A DNA stretch of 64,000 nt from Neomegalonema sp. (GTDB lineage Bacteria; Pseudomonadota; Alphaproteobacteria; Rhodobacterales; Rhodobacteraceae). The notes under the pieces are model-generated. The model made no database searches and was not told the DNA's origin. It was given only the letters and a program-made list of their open reading frames with translations. Position numbers and translations under genes: made by a program. Position 1 is the stretch's first letter, and each line of letters begins with the position of its first letter. The DNA lies in contig JALEGB010000035.1 in NCBI GenBank assembly GCA_022760355.1, forward strand, positions 1-64,000, read 5' to 3'. Below, piece after piece: positions 16,665-26,853 of this stretch.

Positions 16665-17945
16665 ATGACAATGACGCGGGACGAAGCTGAAACCCTGTTG
16701 CGCGGGCTGTTTGATCTCGCCGTCGCCACGGCGGACCCGATGCGCATTGTGCCGGAGCGCCTGCCCGCCCGCGATGATGCGCGGAAAGTGGTCATTGTCG
16801 GCGCCGGCAAGGCCTCCGCACGCATGGCCGAAGCGGTCGAGTCGCACTGGGGCCCCTGCGAAGGGCTCGTCATCACCCGCTATGGCTATGCGCGCCCCAC
16901 CCAAGGCGTGGAAATCGTCGAGGCCGCCCACCCGACTCCGGACGCCGCCGGCCTGCATGCGACGCGCCGGATGAAGGCGCTGCTGGAGGATCTGGACCGG
17001 GATACGTTCGTTCTGGCGCTGATCTCAGGCGGCGCCTCCGCATTGCTGGTCGATCCGGCGGAGGGCGTTTCGCTAGCGGAAAAACAAGCGCTGAACGCCG
17101 GGCTGCTCGCCTCCGGCATGCCGATCGACAAGATGAACATCGTCCGCAAACACGTCAGCCAAATCAAAGGCGGACAGCTTGCCGCCGCAGCCTATCCGGC
17201 GGAGATGTTGGCGCTGCTGATCTCTGACGTGCCAGGCGACGACCCGGCCGACATTGGTTCGGGCCCCACAGTCGGCGAAACCAGCGCCGCCGCGGACGCC
17301 GAGGCGCTGCTCACCGCCTATGACGTGGCTTGCCCTGCGCCTGTCCAAGCCGCGATCGCGCGCGGCTCCAGCACGCTGACGCCGACAGATCCGCGGCTGA
17401 GCGCAACGACCACCGAAATCATCGCCGCGCCAGCCCAATCCTTAAACGCCGCGGCGGAAATGGCGCGCTCGGCTGGCGTCCAAGTGGAGATTTTGGGCGA
17501 CGCGCTGGAAGGCGAGGCGCGCGATATCGGCGAAGCCCACGCCGGGCTCGCCATCCAGCGGCAAGCCGCGCTGACCGCTGAGGACGCGCCGCTGCTGCTG
17601 CTCTCGGGCGGCGAGCTCACCGTGACGCGCCGCGGAGATGGGGTTGGCGGTCCAAATGCGGAATACGCCCTCGCCCTAGCGCTGGCGTTGAAGGCGCGTG
17701 ATGGGATCTACGCGCTCGCGGGCGATACAGATGGGGTGGACGGCGCCGCCGACGTCGCCGGCGCGCTGGTGTTTCCCGATACGCTGCAACGCTGCGGCGG
17801 CGCCGAAAAGGCCCGCGCCGCCATCGCCGCGAATGACAGCCACCGCTTTTTTGAGGCGCTGGGCGATCAGCTGGTGACGGGACCAACCCTCACAAACGTG
17901 AACGACTTCCGCGCCCTTCTCCTCGTCCCAACCGCGGGGGAATAG
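16665..17945 (+). CDS. Glycerate 2-kinase (GckA/MOFRL family)
   Basis: Phosphorylates glycerate to 2-phosphoglycerate with ATP, a cytoplasmic step of glyoxylate, serine-cycle or tartronate metabolism; older annotation calls the family hydroxypyruvate reductase. 426 residues. Seen are KVVIVGAGKASARMAEAVE, LVITRYGYARP, HPTPDAAGLHATRRM, LISGGASALL near the active site, and the C-terminal MOFRL part VGGPNAEYALALALAL with AGDTDGVDGAADVAGA. ATG 16665 is preceded by AGGAG; upstream in-frame codons overlap the terminator region and are rejected. It stands alone between an accessory cassette and convergent cysG. Confidence 0.9.
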   Translation: MTMTRDEAETLLRGLFDLAVATADPMRIVPERLPARDDARKVVIVGAGKASARMAEAVESHWGPCEGLVITRYGYARPTQGVEIVEAAHPTPDAAGLHATRRMKALLEDLDRDTFVLALISGGASALLVDPAEGVSLAEKQALNAGLLASGMPIDKMNIVRKHVSQIKGGQLAAAAYPAEMLALLISDVPGDDPADIGSGPTVGETSAAADAEALLTAYDVACPAPVQAAIARGSSTLTPTDPRLSATTTEIIAAPAQSLNAAAEMARSAGVQVEILGDALEGEARDIGEAHAGLAIQRQAALTAEDAPLLLLSGGELTVTRRGDGVGGPNAEYALALALALKARDGIYALAGDTDGVDGAADVAGALVFPDTLQRCGGAEKARAAIAANDSHRFFEALGDQLVTGPTLTNVNDFRALLLVPTAGE

Positions 17946-18049
17946 CGCGGGAACCGCCGCCTCGAGCTGCAATAACGAGGGGGGGGCGGCGCAGCCCCGC
18001 CAAAGCCGCCTGCCGGACGCTGGCTCGGCCAGATTTAGGAGTTCGCACC

Positions 18050-19447
18050 CTAGCCGATCGCCCGCGCCAACGCCGGCTTCCGTTCCGCCGCGGCCAGTTT
18101 CGACGGCCAACGAATAAATACGACCGCCGGGCTCTTAATTTCGTCGCCCCACAGCTGCTCCTCCAACGCGCCCAAAGTGGTCCGACGGAAACGCCGACGA
18201 GGGGTCTCCGCCGCTTCTGCAACCAGCGCCTCACAGGCCGCCGGGGCGCCAGCCGCCAGCAATTCGGCGACAATCCGCGGGCTCGTCGCAACGCACATAT
18301 AGAAGACCGTCGTCCCGCCCGGCCGTAGCGTGTCGACAATATCGGCAGGCAGCTTGCCGTCCGCGCCCATCCCGGTCGCATAGGTCATGCTGCGGGAAAC
18401 GCCGCGTTCGGTCGGGAAAAACTTTGCTTCAGCCGCAGCGGCGCTCGCAGCGGTGACGCCAGGAATGACTTCCCACGCGACGCCGGCCGCCTCCAACGCT
18501 TCAGCCTCCTCGGCCGCGCGCCCAAAGACGAGCGGATCGCCGCATTTCAGGCGAACAACGCGCTTGCCCGCCTCGCCCTCCGCCGCAATCGCGCGCGAGA
18601 TCCGCGCCTGCGGCCAGGAGTGCGCGCCCGGCTTCTTGCCGACATAAATCCGCTCCGCGTCACGACGCGCGAGCTCCAGCACCCGCTCATCAACCAAGCG
18701 GTCGTAATAGATCACATCCGCTTCCTGCAGCCGCTGAACGGCCCGTAGGGTAAGAAGATCTGGTGAGCCTGGCCCCGCGCCGACCAAGCTCACCAGCCCG
18801 TTGGAGGCCACGATCTCACCGCCCTTCTCGACCGCCTCAGCGATCAAGCGGGTCGCCGCGTCCTCCTCCCCCTTGGCGAAGGCGCGCCGAGGCGCTCCGC
18901 CAAATACCCAGGCCCAAAAGGCCCGATGCCGCGCGCGCGGCACTTTCTGCGCGACGGCGGCGCGGATCCGGCCGGCATAGGCGGCAAGATCGCCCAATCT
19001 CGGCTCTAAAAGCTGCTCAATCCGTGTTTTCACACCGCGCGCAAGCACTGGCGCAGCGCCTTCCGTGCCGATCGCCACGACGACGGGATCCCGATCCACG
19101 ATCGCCGGCGTGGTCAAATCGCATAGCTCCGGACGATCGACGACATTGGTCATCACGCCGCAACCCTTCGCAATCGCCGCCGCCGCCGCGTCCGCGCCGG
19201 CGCATCCGCTGGCGATGAAAGCGAAGCGCGCCCCTTGCACCGCCTGCGCCCAGCTCGCCATCGGCGCATGCTCCGCCCGCCCTTGAGCCACGACGCCCGA
19301 CAGCTCATCATTCAATATGTCGGCGACCAGCAACGGCTTGGCCTCCGTCTTGAGCAGCAGACGTGTTTTCTGCGCCGCCTGCTCGCCGCCGCCGAACACC
19401 GCCACCTTTTTGTTTGCGACGTCGATGAACATTGGGAAGCTTTTCAT
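18050..19447 (-). CDS. cysG: Siroheme synthase CysG
   Basis: Makes siroheme, the prosthetic group of NirB, from uroporphyrinogen III. 465 residues with both halves present. The N-terminal precorrin-2 dehydrogenase/ferrochelatase domain (about 1-205) has VAVFGGGEQAAQKTRLLL. The C-terminal SAM uroporphyrinogen methyltransferase domain has VSLVGAGPGSPDLLTLRA, DVIYYDRLV, RLKCGDPLVFGRAAEEAEAL and VIPGVTAASAAAA. It is the last gene of the assimilation operon, 15 bases after nasA, which fits cofactor supply for nitrite reduction. Confidence 0.95.
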   Translation of the reverse strand: MKSFPMFIDVANKKVAVFGGGEQAAQKTRLLLKTEAKPLLVADILNDELSGVVAQGRAEHAPMASWAQAVQGARFAFIASGCAGADAAAAAIAKGCGVMTNVVDRPELCDLTTPAIVDRDPVVVAIGTEGAAPVLARGVKTRIEQLLEPRLGDLAAYAGRIRAAVAQKVPRARHRAFWAWVFGGAPRRAFAKGEEDAATRLIAEAVEKGGEIVASNGLVSLVGAGPGSPDLLTLRAVQRLQEADVIYYDRLVDERVLELARRDAERIYVGKKPGAHSWPQARISRAIAAEGEAGKRVVRLKCGDPLVFGRAAEEAEALEAAGVAWEVIPGVTAASAAAAEAKFFPTERGVSRSMTYATGMGADGKLPADIVDTLRPGGTTVFYMCVATSPRIVAELLAAGAPAACEALVAEAAETPRRRFRRTTLGALEEQLWGDEIKSPAVVFIRWPSKLAAAERKPALARAIG

Positions 19448-19462
19448 CTCACGGCTCCTCTC

Positions 19463-22144
19463 TTATTCAGCGGCGACTTTGGGCGCGGCCCGTCGAGCGG
19501 CGATAAGGGTCGCAATTTCAGGCCGGCACGACCCGCAATTCGTTCCCGCCACGCAGGCCTCCCCGACCGCGTCGACGGTGGCCGCGCCAGCATCAATCGC
19601 CCGCGCAATTTTCTTCGCGCCAACATTGTGGCAAACACAGACGACCGGCCCCTCATCCGCCGTCGCCGCGCCAGATCGACCGGCAAGCAACCGGAAGCGA
19701 TCGACGCCGCCCTGCTCGACCGACCGGATCAACCAGTCGCGCGCCGCCGCGACCGGCTCCGGCGCAAGGAACAGCACGCCAACCGGCTCATCACCCCGGA
19801 AGGCGGCAAAACGCCAGCGCTTGCGCATCGGATCTTGATAAGCGGACAGCGCAACAGCCGGATTCAGCGTTGGGTTCAGCAGTCGCTGCGCCAGCATGTC
19901 CGGCTCCGCGAGCGGGGCGAGATCCGCCATCTCAACCCGCCAGCCGCTCGCCGTCCGGGCTTTGGCCCAGTAGCCGAAATCTAAATCCGGCTCTTCAGCC
20001 GACACCGCAAAACCGTACCAACGCGCCGGCCATGCGGCGACGGAGACCGCATTGCGCTTTGTCTCGGGCTGGCCTGAAACAGGGTCAACCACCGGCGCGG
20101 CCAACGCGTCCACCCGCCCGAGGCTCGCTGTCGCGCCGGTCCAATGCATCGGCGCAAAAACGGAGCCGCGGCGCTGCCGATCGGTAATCTGAGCGCGGGC
20201 GATCATCGCGCCATGCGCGCTCTCGATCCGCGCCAAAGCAGCGTCTTCAATCCCAAGCGCCTGCGCGTCCTCGGGGTTCATCTCCAAATAGGGTTCCGCG
20301 ATATGCTGCGAGAGCTTGGCGGATTTCGCGGTGCGGGTCATCGTGTGCCACTGGTCGCGCACCCGTCCGGTGTTGAGGATAAACGGCCGCTCCGGCGTAA
20401 GCGCCTCCCCGGTGGCGCGCGGCGTGACCGGCGCCATGCGAGCACGGCCGTTGGGATGATAGAAGCCGCCATCGGCGAAAAAGCGCGTCCGGGCGATAGG
20501 CGTATTTTTGCGGAGCGGCCAACGGAAAGGCGGCATCGCCTCATACGTTTGGTTCGAGACCGTTTCGTAGGCTGAAATATCAAAGGCGCGCGCGCCGGAA
20601 TTTTCATAGCCCGAAAGCGCGGCATGCTCCCGAAACACATCCGCTGGCGCTTTATATGCGAAGGCGGCGTCCCAATCTTCGCCCAGCTCCCGGCCGAGCG
20701 CTTTGGCGACGTCGGACATAATGCGCCAATCATGGCGCGCCGCGCCCGGCGCCGGGAGGAACGGCCGCTGCCGCGAGATCATCCGCTCCGAATTGGTGAC
20801 CGTGCCGTCCTTCTCCCCCCATCCAGTCGCCGGCAGCAGTAAATCGGCGCCATGGGTGGTGTCGGTGGCCGCCATGATGTCCGAAACCACCAGGAACCGG
20901 TCAGATCGCGCCAGCGCCGCGCGCACCCGATCCGCTTCGGGCAGGCTGACCGCCGGATTGGTCGCCATCACCCACAGCGCTTTGATGTCGCCACGCTCCA
21001 GCGCGTGGAACAGATCCACCGCCTTCAGCCCTGGCCGCGTCGCCATCCGCGGCGAGCCCCAGAAGCGCTGCACGCGTGCGCGATCCGCCGCGTCGCCCAA
21101 ATCCATATGCGCCGCCAACATGTTGGCCAAGCCGCCCACCTCTCTGCCGCCCATAGCGTTCGGCTGCCCGGTTACGGAGAACGGCCCCGCCCCAGGCTTG
21201 CCGATGCGGCCGGTATAGAGGTGACAGTTCAGGATCGAATTGACCTTGTCGGTGCCGGACGACCACTGGTTGACGCCCTGGCTGTAGATCGTGACCACCC
21301 GTTCGGTTCCGGCCCACAGCTCATAGAATTGCATCAGCTCAGCTTGATCGATCCCCGTCGCATCCGCCGCCGCTTTCAGGTCAAACGGCCCCGCCGCCTC
21401 CAGCGTCGCCCGCGCGCAATCGACATAGTTGGTGATATAGCTGTGGTTCCCGCGTCCGGTTGCGCTCAGATAGCTGAGCAGCCCGTTGAAGAGCGCGACG
21501 TCCGCGCCCGGCTTGACGCCCAGATGGATGTCGGCGAATTCCGACGTCGCAGTTCGCCGTGGATCGATATTCACGATCCTCAGCGCCGGCCGCGCCTTCT
21601 TCACTGCCGCAATCCGCTGATGCAGCACCGGGTGGCACCAGGCGAGGTTCGAGCCCACCAGAACGATGGCGTCCGCCTCCTCGAAATCATCATAGCAGCC
21701 AGGCACGACATCGGCGCCAAAAGCGCGCTTATGGCCCGCCACCGACGACGCCATGCAAAGACGTGAGTTCGTGTCGATATTCGCCGAGCCAATGAAGCCC
21801 TTCATCAGCTTGTTGGCGACGTAGTAATCTTCGGTCAACAGCTGGCCCGACACATATAAGGCGACGCTGTCCGGCCCATGATCGCGGATGACCTTTGCGA
21901 ACTGCCGGGCCGTCTCGGCAATCGCGACATCCCATGAAACATCGCGGCCATGCAGCTTCGGCTGGGTCAGACGCCCGTCCAAATCCACGGTATCGCCGAG
22001 CATCGTACCCTTTACGCATAAGCGGCCTTCATTCGCCGGATGCGTCTCATCGCCCTTAATCCCAACGCCGCCGCGTCCATCCGGCGTCGCGAGAACGCCG
22101 CACCCGACGCCGCAATAGGGGCAAGTGGTCTTACATGCGGTCAT
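19463..22144 (-). CDS. nasA: Assimilatory nitrate reductase, catalytic subunit
   Basis: Cytoplasmic Mo-bis-MGD enzyme reducing nitrate to nitrite for assimilation. 893 residues. The N-terminal CPYCGVGCGVL...RLCVKG binds a 4Fe-4S cluster; the body has molybdopterin oxidoreductase motifs (VLVGSNLAWCHPVLHQRI, YSQGVNQWSSGTDKVN, GRIGKPGAGPFSVTGQPNAM as separate stretches). The C-terminal 60 residues form a BFD-like 2Fe-2S domain, VCVCHNVGAKKIARAI then CVAGTNCGSCRPEI, which is present in NasA/NarB forms that take electrons from a separate donor. No separate NasB/NasC flavoprotein subunit is in the operon. Follows nirD. Confidence 0.95.
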   Translation of the reverse strand: MTACKTTCPYCGVGCGVLATPDGRGGVGIKGDETHPANEGRLCVKGTMLGDTVDLDGRLTQPKLHGRDVSWDVAIAETARQFAKVIRDHGPDSVALYVSGQLLTEDYYVANKLMKGFIGSANIDTNSRLCMASSVAGHKRAFGADVVPGCYDDFEEADAIVLVGSNLAWCHPVLHQRIAAVKKARPALRIVNIDPRRTATSEFADIHLGVKPGADVALFNGLLSYLSATGRGNHSYITNYVDCARATLEAAGPFDLKAAADATGIDQAELMQFYELWAGTERVVTIYSQGVNQWSSGTDKVNSILNCHLYTGRIGKPGAGPFSVTGQPNAMGGREVGGLANMLAAHMDLGDAADRARVQRFWGSPRMATRPGLKAVDLFHALERGDIKALWVMATNPAVSLPEADRVRAALARSDRFLVVSDIMAATDTTHGADLLLPATGWGEKDGTVTNSERMISRQRPFLPAPGAARHDWRIMSDVAKALGRELGEDWDAAFAYKAPADVFREHAALSGYENSGARAFDISAYETVSNQTYEAMPPFRWPLRKNTPIARTRFFADGGFYHPNGRARMAPVTPRATGEALTPERPFILNTGRVRDQWHTMTRTAKSAKLSQHIAEPYLEMNPEDAQALGIEDAALARIESAHGAMIARAQITDRQRRGSVFAPMHWTGATASLGRVDALAAPVVDPVSGQPETKRNAVSVAAWPARWYGFAVSAEEPDLDFGYWAKARTASGWRVEMADLAPLAEPDMLAQRLLNPTLNPAVALSAYQDPMRKRWRFAAFRGDEPVGVLFLAPEPVAAARDWLIRSVEQGGVDRFRLLAGRSGAATADEGPVVCVCHNVGAKKIARAIDAGAATVDAVGEACVAGTNCGSCRPEIATLIAARRAAPKVAAE

Positions 22145-22251
22145 GAGCGAGCTCCACGAATAGGCGAGCGGCCAATCTGGTCAGAAGGGAGCGGCCGCCT
22201 TTGGCAGAAAACGGCGACCGGCTGCCGGCGACACGCGCCGGAGGCGTCGTG

Positions 22252-22275
22252 GCGCGCGCCCACCGCGGCGCGCGC
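22252..22275. terminator. 9-bp hairpin between nirD and nasA
   Basis: GCGCGCGCC (22252-22260) pairs with GGCGCGCGC (22267-22275) over a six-base loop in the 137-base gap before nasA. No T-run; probably an intercistronic element. Confidence 0.45.
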
Positions 22276-22281
22276 GTGGGA

Positions 22282-22632
22282 TCAGGCGGCGTTCCGCGCC
22301 GCAAGCGCCGCACGGCTAAGCAGAATGCGGCCGCTCTGGATTTTTGACGGGATCGACGTCGTCCGCCCCTCATCCGGTCCCTCGACCTCGCCAGTCTGTA
22401 GCGAGATCACCCAGTTGTGCAGGGGACAGGTCACCGATGCGCCATGAACGATGCCCTGGCTCAACGGGCCGCCCTTATGCGGGCATCGATCTTCAAGCGC
22501 GAAGACTTCGTTGTCCGCGGTGCGGAACACTGCGACGCAACCAAGAGGGGTTTTAACCACCCGCGCGCCGCGAACCGGGACGTCCTCGACCGCGCCAACA
22601 TCGATCCAACTTGAACTAAACAGTTCGAACAT
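22282..22632 (-). CDS. nirD: Nitrite reductase small subunit NirD
   Basis: Rieske-fold partner of NirB. 116 residues. It keeps the cluster-binding pattern of true Rieske proteins: CPHKGG and CPLHNW, each Cys-x-His type. Many enterobacterial NirD have lost these residues, so this one may bind a 2Fe-2S cluster. It starts 11 bases after nirB and is followed by nasA. Confidence 0.93.
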   Translation of the reverse strand: MFELFSSSWIDVGAVEDVPVRGARVVKTPLGCVAVFRTADNEVFALEDRCPHKGGPLSQGIVHGASVTCPLHNWVISLQTGEVEGPDEGRTTSIPSKIQSGRILLSRAALAARNAA

Positions 22633-22643
22633 ATGGACTTTCC

Positions 22644-25088
22644 TTACGCGACATCAGCCATCGGCTTGAACTCATGACCATCCACAGCGCCCTTGGCCCG
22701 CTCGGCCCACGGATCGCGCTGGAAGATTGACTGCGAGAAATGGAACCGACCCGCCAACGCCTTGCGGCTCTCGGCGTCTTGCACAACCCGCTGCTGGATA
22801 TGCTCCATGCCGACCTGCGCCAGCCACTTATACATCCGGTGCAGATACTGAGCTTCTTCGCGGTAGAGCTGCAGCAACGCCTCGACATGCTCGAAGACCT
22901 GCGCCTCCGTCTCAACCTTGCACAGCATCTCGGTCTCTTTGACATCGAGCCCGGCGGCGCCGGCGAACGAGATCTCATAGCCCGAGTCCACGCAGACGAC
23001 GCCGATATCCTTGCACGTCGCTTCGGCGCAGTTGCGAGGACAGCCTGAAACCGCAAGTTTCACCTTCGCCGGCGTCCAGGAGCCCCAGAGGCGTTTTTCA
23101 AGCTGAATGCCGAGGCCTGTACTGTCCTGGGTGCCGAAGCGGCACCAATCTTTGCCGACGCAGGTCTTCACTGTGCGCAGACCTTTGGCGTAGGCGTGTC
23201 CGGAGACGAAACCCGCCTTGCCCAGATCGTCCCATACCGCGGGCAGGTCTTCTTTCTTCACGCCCAGCATGTCGATCCGCTGGCCACCCGTCACCTTCAC
23301 CGAGGGGATGTCATATTTATCAACGACATCCGCGATCGCGCGCAGCTCATCGGCCGACGTCATGCCGCCCCACATCCGCGGCACGACCGAATAGGTGCCG
23401 TCCTTCTGAATATTCGCGTGCACCCGCTCATTGATGAAGCGCGACTGGTTGTCATCGACCGCATCGCCCGGCCACTCGGCGAGCAGATAGTAGTTCAGCG
23501 CCGGCCGGCATTTCGCGCAGCCGCAGGACGTCTTCCATTCCAGCGCCTGCAGCACATCCGGAATGGATGTGAGCTGCTTCGCGCGGATCAGCCGCCGGAC
23601 ATCCATATGCGTCAGGTCGGTGCAGCCGCACATCGGCTGAACCGTCTTCTTCTCGAACCCATCGCCGAGCGTCAGCGCCATGACTTGCTCGACCAAACCG
23701 GCGCATGTGCCGCAGGACGAGGATGCTTTGGTGTGCGCCTGAACTTCGCCAAGCGTCGTGAGACCTTTCGACGTGATCGCCTCAACGATCGCGCCCTTGC
23801 ATACGCCGTTACAACCGCAGATCTCCGCCTCATCGGGCAAGGCTGCAACGGCCGCCATAGGGTCCAGCGAGGATCCGTTCGCGAAAGCTGGGCCAAAGAT
23901 CAGAGTCTCTCGAATGTCCGAAACATCCGATCCGTCTTTGAGCAGTTGGAAGAAGTAGGAGCCGTCCGCCGTGTCGCCAAACATCACCGCGCCGACGATC
24001 TTGTCGTTCTCCAGCACGATCCGTTTGTAGACGCCCTTGGCGGCGTCGCGGAACACGATCTCCTCACGCCCCTCGCCCTCAGCGAAATCGCCGGCCGAGA
24101 ACACGTCGCAGCCGGTGACCTTCAGCTTGGTCGAGGTGACCGAGCCGACATAGGCCGCTTCAGCGTCACCCGTCAGATGAGCCGCGAGCACTTTCGCCAT
24201 CTCGTATAGGGGCGCGACCAGGCCGTAGACTTGACCACGATGCTCAACACATTCGCCCACCGCGTAGATGTCCGGCAGCGAGGTGCGCATCTGATCATCA
24301 ACGATGACGCCGCGATTGATCTCAAGACCGATCTCTTTGCCCAGCCCGGCGTTTGGGCGAATGCCCACCGCCATACACACCAGATCCGCCGGTATCTCGG
24401 TTCCATCCTTCAAGCGCACGCCCGTGACGCCCGTTTCCGCATCGCCCATCACTGCTTCGGTGTTGGCGCCGGTCAGAACCTTGACGCCCTTTTCCTCCAG
24501 CGAACGGCGCAGAAGCGATCCTGCGGCTTCATCGAGCTGACGCTCCATCAATGTCGGCATCAGATGAAGCACTGTCACTTCGGCGCCGTGAATGCGCATA
24601 CCGGCGGCAGCTTCCAGCCCCAGCAAGCCGCCGCCAATCACCACCGCTTTGGCGTTGGGCGTTTTAGCCAACTTCGCCATCGCTTCGGTGTCTTCCAGAT
24701 CGCGGTACGCCACGACGCCTGGAAGGTCATGACCGGGAACCGGAATGATGAACGGATTGGAGCCAGTTGCGACAATCAGCTTGTCATAGGTGTGCACGCC
24801 GCCCTTGGCGTCGGTCACCGTCTTCGCCGTCGGATCCACCGCCGTGACAGCGCAGCCAAAATGCGTCTTCACGCCGTGCTTGGCGTACCAAGCATCGTCC
24901 TGCGTAACGATTTCCTCGTAGGTCGTGTCTCCCGCGAGAACCGGCGACAGCATGATCCGGTTGTAGACGCCGCGCGGCTCCGCGTTGAACAGAGTCACGT
25001 CATACGCCCCGGGCTCTCGGTCGAATATCTCCTCGAGCAGTCGCCCGGCCGCCATCCCGGCGCCGATTACAATCAGCTTCTGGGCCAT
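22644..25088 (-). CDS. nirB: NADH-dependent assimilatory nitrite reductase NirB
   Basis: Six-electron reduction of nitrite to ammonium in the cytoplasm. 814 residues. Order: FAD/NAD pyridine nucleotide oxidoreductase (KLIVIGAGMAAGRLLEE, VVIGGGLLGLEAA, YAVGECVEH), a first BFD-like region (CGCNGVCKGAIVEAI, CGTCAGL), a second (MCGCTDLTHMDVRRLI, CGCAKC), then the siroheme/4Fe-4S domain with CVGKDWC and GCPRNCAEATC. The ATG at 25088 has AAGGAGG in front and overlaps the stop of the ABC ATPase gene (TAATG), showing coupling. Confidence 0.96.
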   Translation of the reverse strand: MAQKLIVIGAGMAAGRLLEEIFDREPGAYDVTLFNAEPRGVYNRIMLSPVLAGDTTYEEIVTQDDAWYAKHGVKTHFGCAVTAVDPTAKTVTDAKGGVHTYDKLIVATGSNPFIIPVPGHDLPGVVAYRDLEDTEAMAKLAKTPNAKAVVIGGGLLGLEAAAGMRIHGAEVTVLHLMPTLMERQLDEAAGSLLRRSLEEKGVKVLTGANTEAVMGDAETGVTGVRLKDGTEIPADLVCMAVGIRPNAGLGKEIGLEINRGVIVDDQMRTSLPDIYAVGECVEHRGQVYGLVAPLYEMAKVLAAHLTGDAEAAYVGSVTSTKLKVTGCDVFSAGDFAEGEGREEIVFRDAAKGVYKRIVLENDKIVGAVMFGDTADGSYFFQLLKDGSDVSDIRETLIFGPAFANGSSLDPMAAVAALPDEAEICGCNGVCKGAIVEAITSKGLTTLGEVQAHTKASSSCGTCAGLVEQVMALTLGDGFEKKTVQPMCGCTDLTHMDVRRLIRAKQLTSIPDVLQALEWKTSCGCAKCRPALNYYLLAEWPGDAVDDNQSRFINERVHANIQKDGTYSVVPRMWGGMTSADELRAIADVVDKYDIPSVKVTGGQRIDMLGVKKEDLPAVWDDLGKAGFVSGHAYAKGLRTVKTCVGKDWCRFGTQDSTGLGIQLEKRLWGSWTPAKVKLAVSGCPRNCAEATCKDIGVVCVDSGYEISFAGAAGLDVKETEMLCKVETEAQVFEHVEALLQLYREEAQYLHRMYKWLAQVGMEHIQQRVVQDAESRKALAGRFHFSQSIFQRDPWAERAKGAVDGHEFKPMADVA

Positions 25089-26782
25089 TACGCGGCCTCC
25101 TTGCGCCATTTTCCGGCTTTAGGCCGGGCGCCACCTTCATAGGCTTCCAGGAACTCGAGCAGTTCTTCGCGATATTCGTAGTAATCTTCGTGCTCAAGCA
25201 GCTCTTTTCGGGTGCGCGGACGCGGGAGTTTGACGTCCATGATATTGCCGATGGTTGCGTTTGGGCCGTTGGTCATCATCACGCAGCGGTCGGCGAGCAA
25301 GATCGCCTCATCGACATCGTGCGTCACGCAGATCGCCGTCACCTTGGTGCGCGACCAGACCTCCATCAGAACTTCCTGCAGCTCCCAGCGCGTCAGGCTG
25401 TCCAGCATGCCGAACGGCTCATCGAGCAGCAGCAGCTTCGGGCTCAGCGCAAAGGCCCGCGCAATGCCGACCCGCTGTTGCATGCCGTTGGAAAGATCGG
25501 AGGCCGGCTTATCCATCGCATCGGCCAGGCCAACACGCTCCAGATAATACTCAACAACTTCCTGCCGCTCCGCCTGGGTCGCCTTCGGATAGACGCGATC
25601 AACACCAATCGCGACATTCTCCTTCGCCGTCAGCCATGGGAACAAGGAAGGCGCCTGGAAGACGACCGCCCGCTCAGGGTCTGCGCCCGCGACGTGCTTG
25701 CCGTCCAAAACAATCGCGCCGCCGGAAATCTCGTTCAGCCCCGCCGCCATGGTCAGCGCGGTCGACTTGCCGCAGCCGGAATGGCCGATCAGGGTGATGA
25801 ACTCGCCCTTTTGCAACGTTAGATTGAAGTCTTCCAGAACCGTCAGCGGCCCCTTCGGCGTCGGGTAGACCTTCTTCAACTGGCTGAATTGCAAATAGCG
25901 ATCTTCGCGCGGCGACGCTGGAACCGCCGCTTTTCGATACGCGCCGGGCAGGGAGTGCAGCGGCGTGACGTCCGGCAGCGTCCGGCCGCTATCCGCCGCC
26001 GCTTTCGCCTCGATGCCGACCTCCATCAAATACTTCGTAATGTCCGCCCGCAGCCGCTTAAACTCTTCAGAGTGGTTGAGCGCAGCGCGATCACGCGGCT
26101 TTGGCAGATTGACGATGAATTCCGGCCCCAACGTCGCCCTCGGCCCCGGGTTTAGCGGGATGATCCGGTCCGCCAACAGAACCGCTTCATCCACATCGTT
26201 GGTGATCAGAACGATGGTCTTTTTCTCGCGCGCGCAGATGTCGGCGAATTCATCCTGCAGCTTCGAGCGGGTCAACGCGTCGAGCGCCGACAACGGCTCG
26301 TCGAGCAGCAGCAGCTCAGGGTCCATCGCCAGGGCGCGGGCGACCGACACGCGCTGACGCATACCGCCGGACAGCTCCGCCGGACGCCGGTCCGTCGCAT
26401 GGCCCAGCCCGACCATACTCACATATTTCGCAACCCGCTCCTCGCGCTCCTTGGCGCTCGCCCGCGGGAATGTCGCATCCACCGCCAGGCGCACATTGCC
26501 GTTCACTGTGAGCCACGGCATCAGGGAATAGCTCTGGAACACCAGCGCCCGCGCCGGGTCCGGCTCCGTGATTTTCGCGCCCTTGAACAGAACCTCGCCA
26601 TCGGTCGGCTTTTCCAAACCGGCGGCCAGGTTGATCAAGGTGGTTTTGCCCGAACCCGAAAAGCCCACCAGAGCAACGAATTCGCCCGGTTCGATCGCGA
26701 GATTGATGTCTGCAAGAATGTCCTCGCGACGATCACCCGCCCCAAAGCTTTTAGAGACCGATTTATATTCGAGGATGCTCAT
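25088..26782 (-). CDS. nrtD: Nitrate ABC transporter, tandem ATP-binding protein
   Basis: 564 residues holding two complete ABC ATPase domains, so one gene supplies both nucleotide-binding halves for the NrtB permease. Domain 1: [36 protein letters not shown]. Domain 2: [36 protein letters not shown]. The switch histidine is present in domain 2 (CVTHDVDEA) but replaced by Asn in domain 1 (LITNDVDEA), and domain 2 has LSNGM in place of LSGGM; both changes fall on the same composite ATP site. ATG 26782 was chosen from the GAGG upstream. Follows the globin gene. Confidence 0.93.
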   Translation of the reverse strand: MSILEYKSVSKSFGAGDRREDILADINLAIEPGEFVALVGFSGSGKTTLINLAAGLEKPTDGEVLFKGAKITEPDPARALVFQSYSLMPWLTVNGNVRLAVDATFPRASAKEREERVAKYVSMVGLGHATDRRPAELSGGMRQRVSVARALAMDPELLLLDEPLSALDALTRSKLQDEFADICAREKKTIVLITNDVDEAVLLADRIIPLNPGPRATLGPEFIVNLPKPRDRAALNHSEEFKRLRADITKYLMEVGIEAKAAADSGRTLPDVTPLHSLPGAYRKAAVPASPREDRYLQFSQLKKVYPTPKGPLTVLEDFNLTLQKGEFITLIGHSGCGKSTALTMAAGLNEISGGAIVLDGKHVAGADPERAVVFQAPSLFPWLTAKENVAIGVDRVYPKATQAERQEVVEYYLERVGLADAMDKPASDLSNGMQQRVGIARAFALSPKLLLLDEPFGMLDSLTRWELQEVLMEVWSRTKVTAICVTHDVDEAILLADRCVMMTNGPNATIGNIMDVKLPRPRTRKELLEHEDYYEYREELLEFLEAYEGGARPKAGKWRKEAA

Positions 26783-26800
26783 CTGAGCCTCATCTGTTGG

Positions 26801-26838
26801 GCTGCGCACTCTCCCCGGACATGGCCGGGGAGCGCAGC
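26801..26838. terminator. Two-part hairpin between globin and ATPase genes
   Basis: Outer stem GCTGCGC (26801-26807) with GCGCAGC (26832-26838) and inner stem CTCCCCGG (26811-26818) with CCGGGGAG (26825-26832) can stack. It fills most of the 71-base gap. No T-run. Confidence 0.5.
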
Positions 26839-26853
26839 ATGATGGCGGCGGCG

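Noticed and set aside
17946..18049. Terminator between glycerate kinase and cysG
   Set aside because: A GC-rich stem is possible near 17955-17990 but needs bulges, so it is not reported as a feature.
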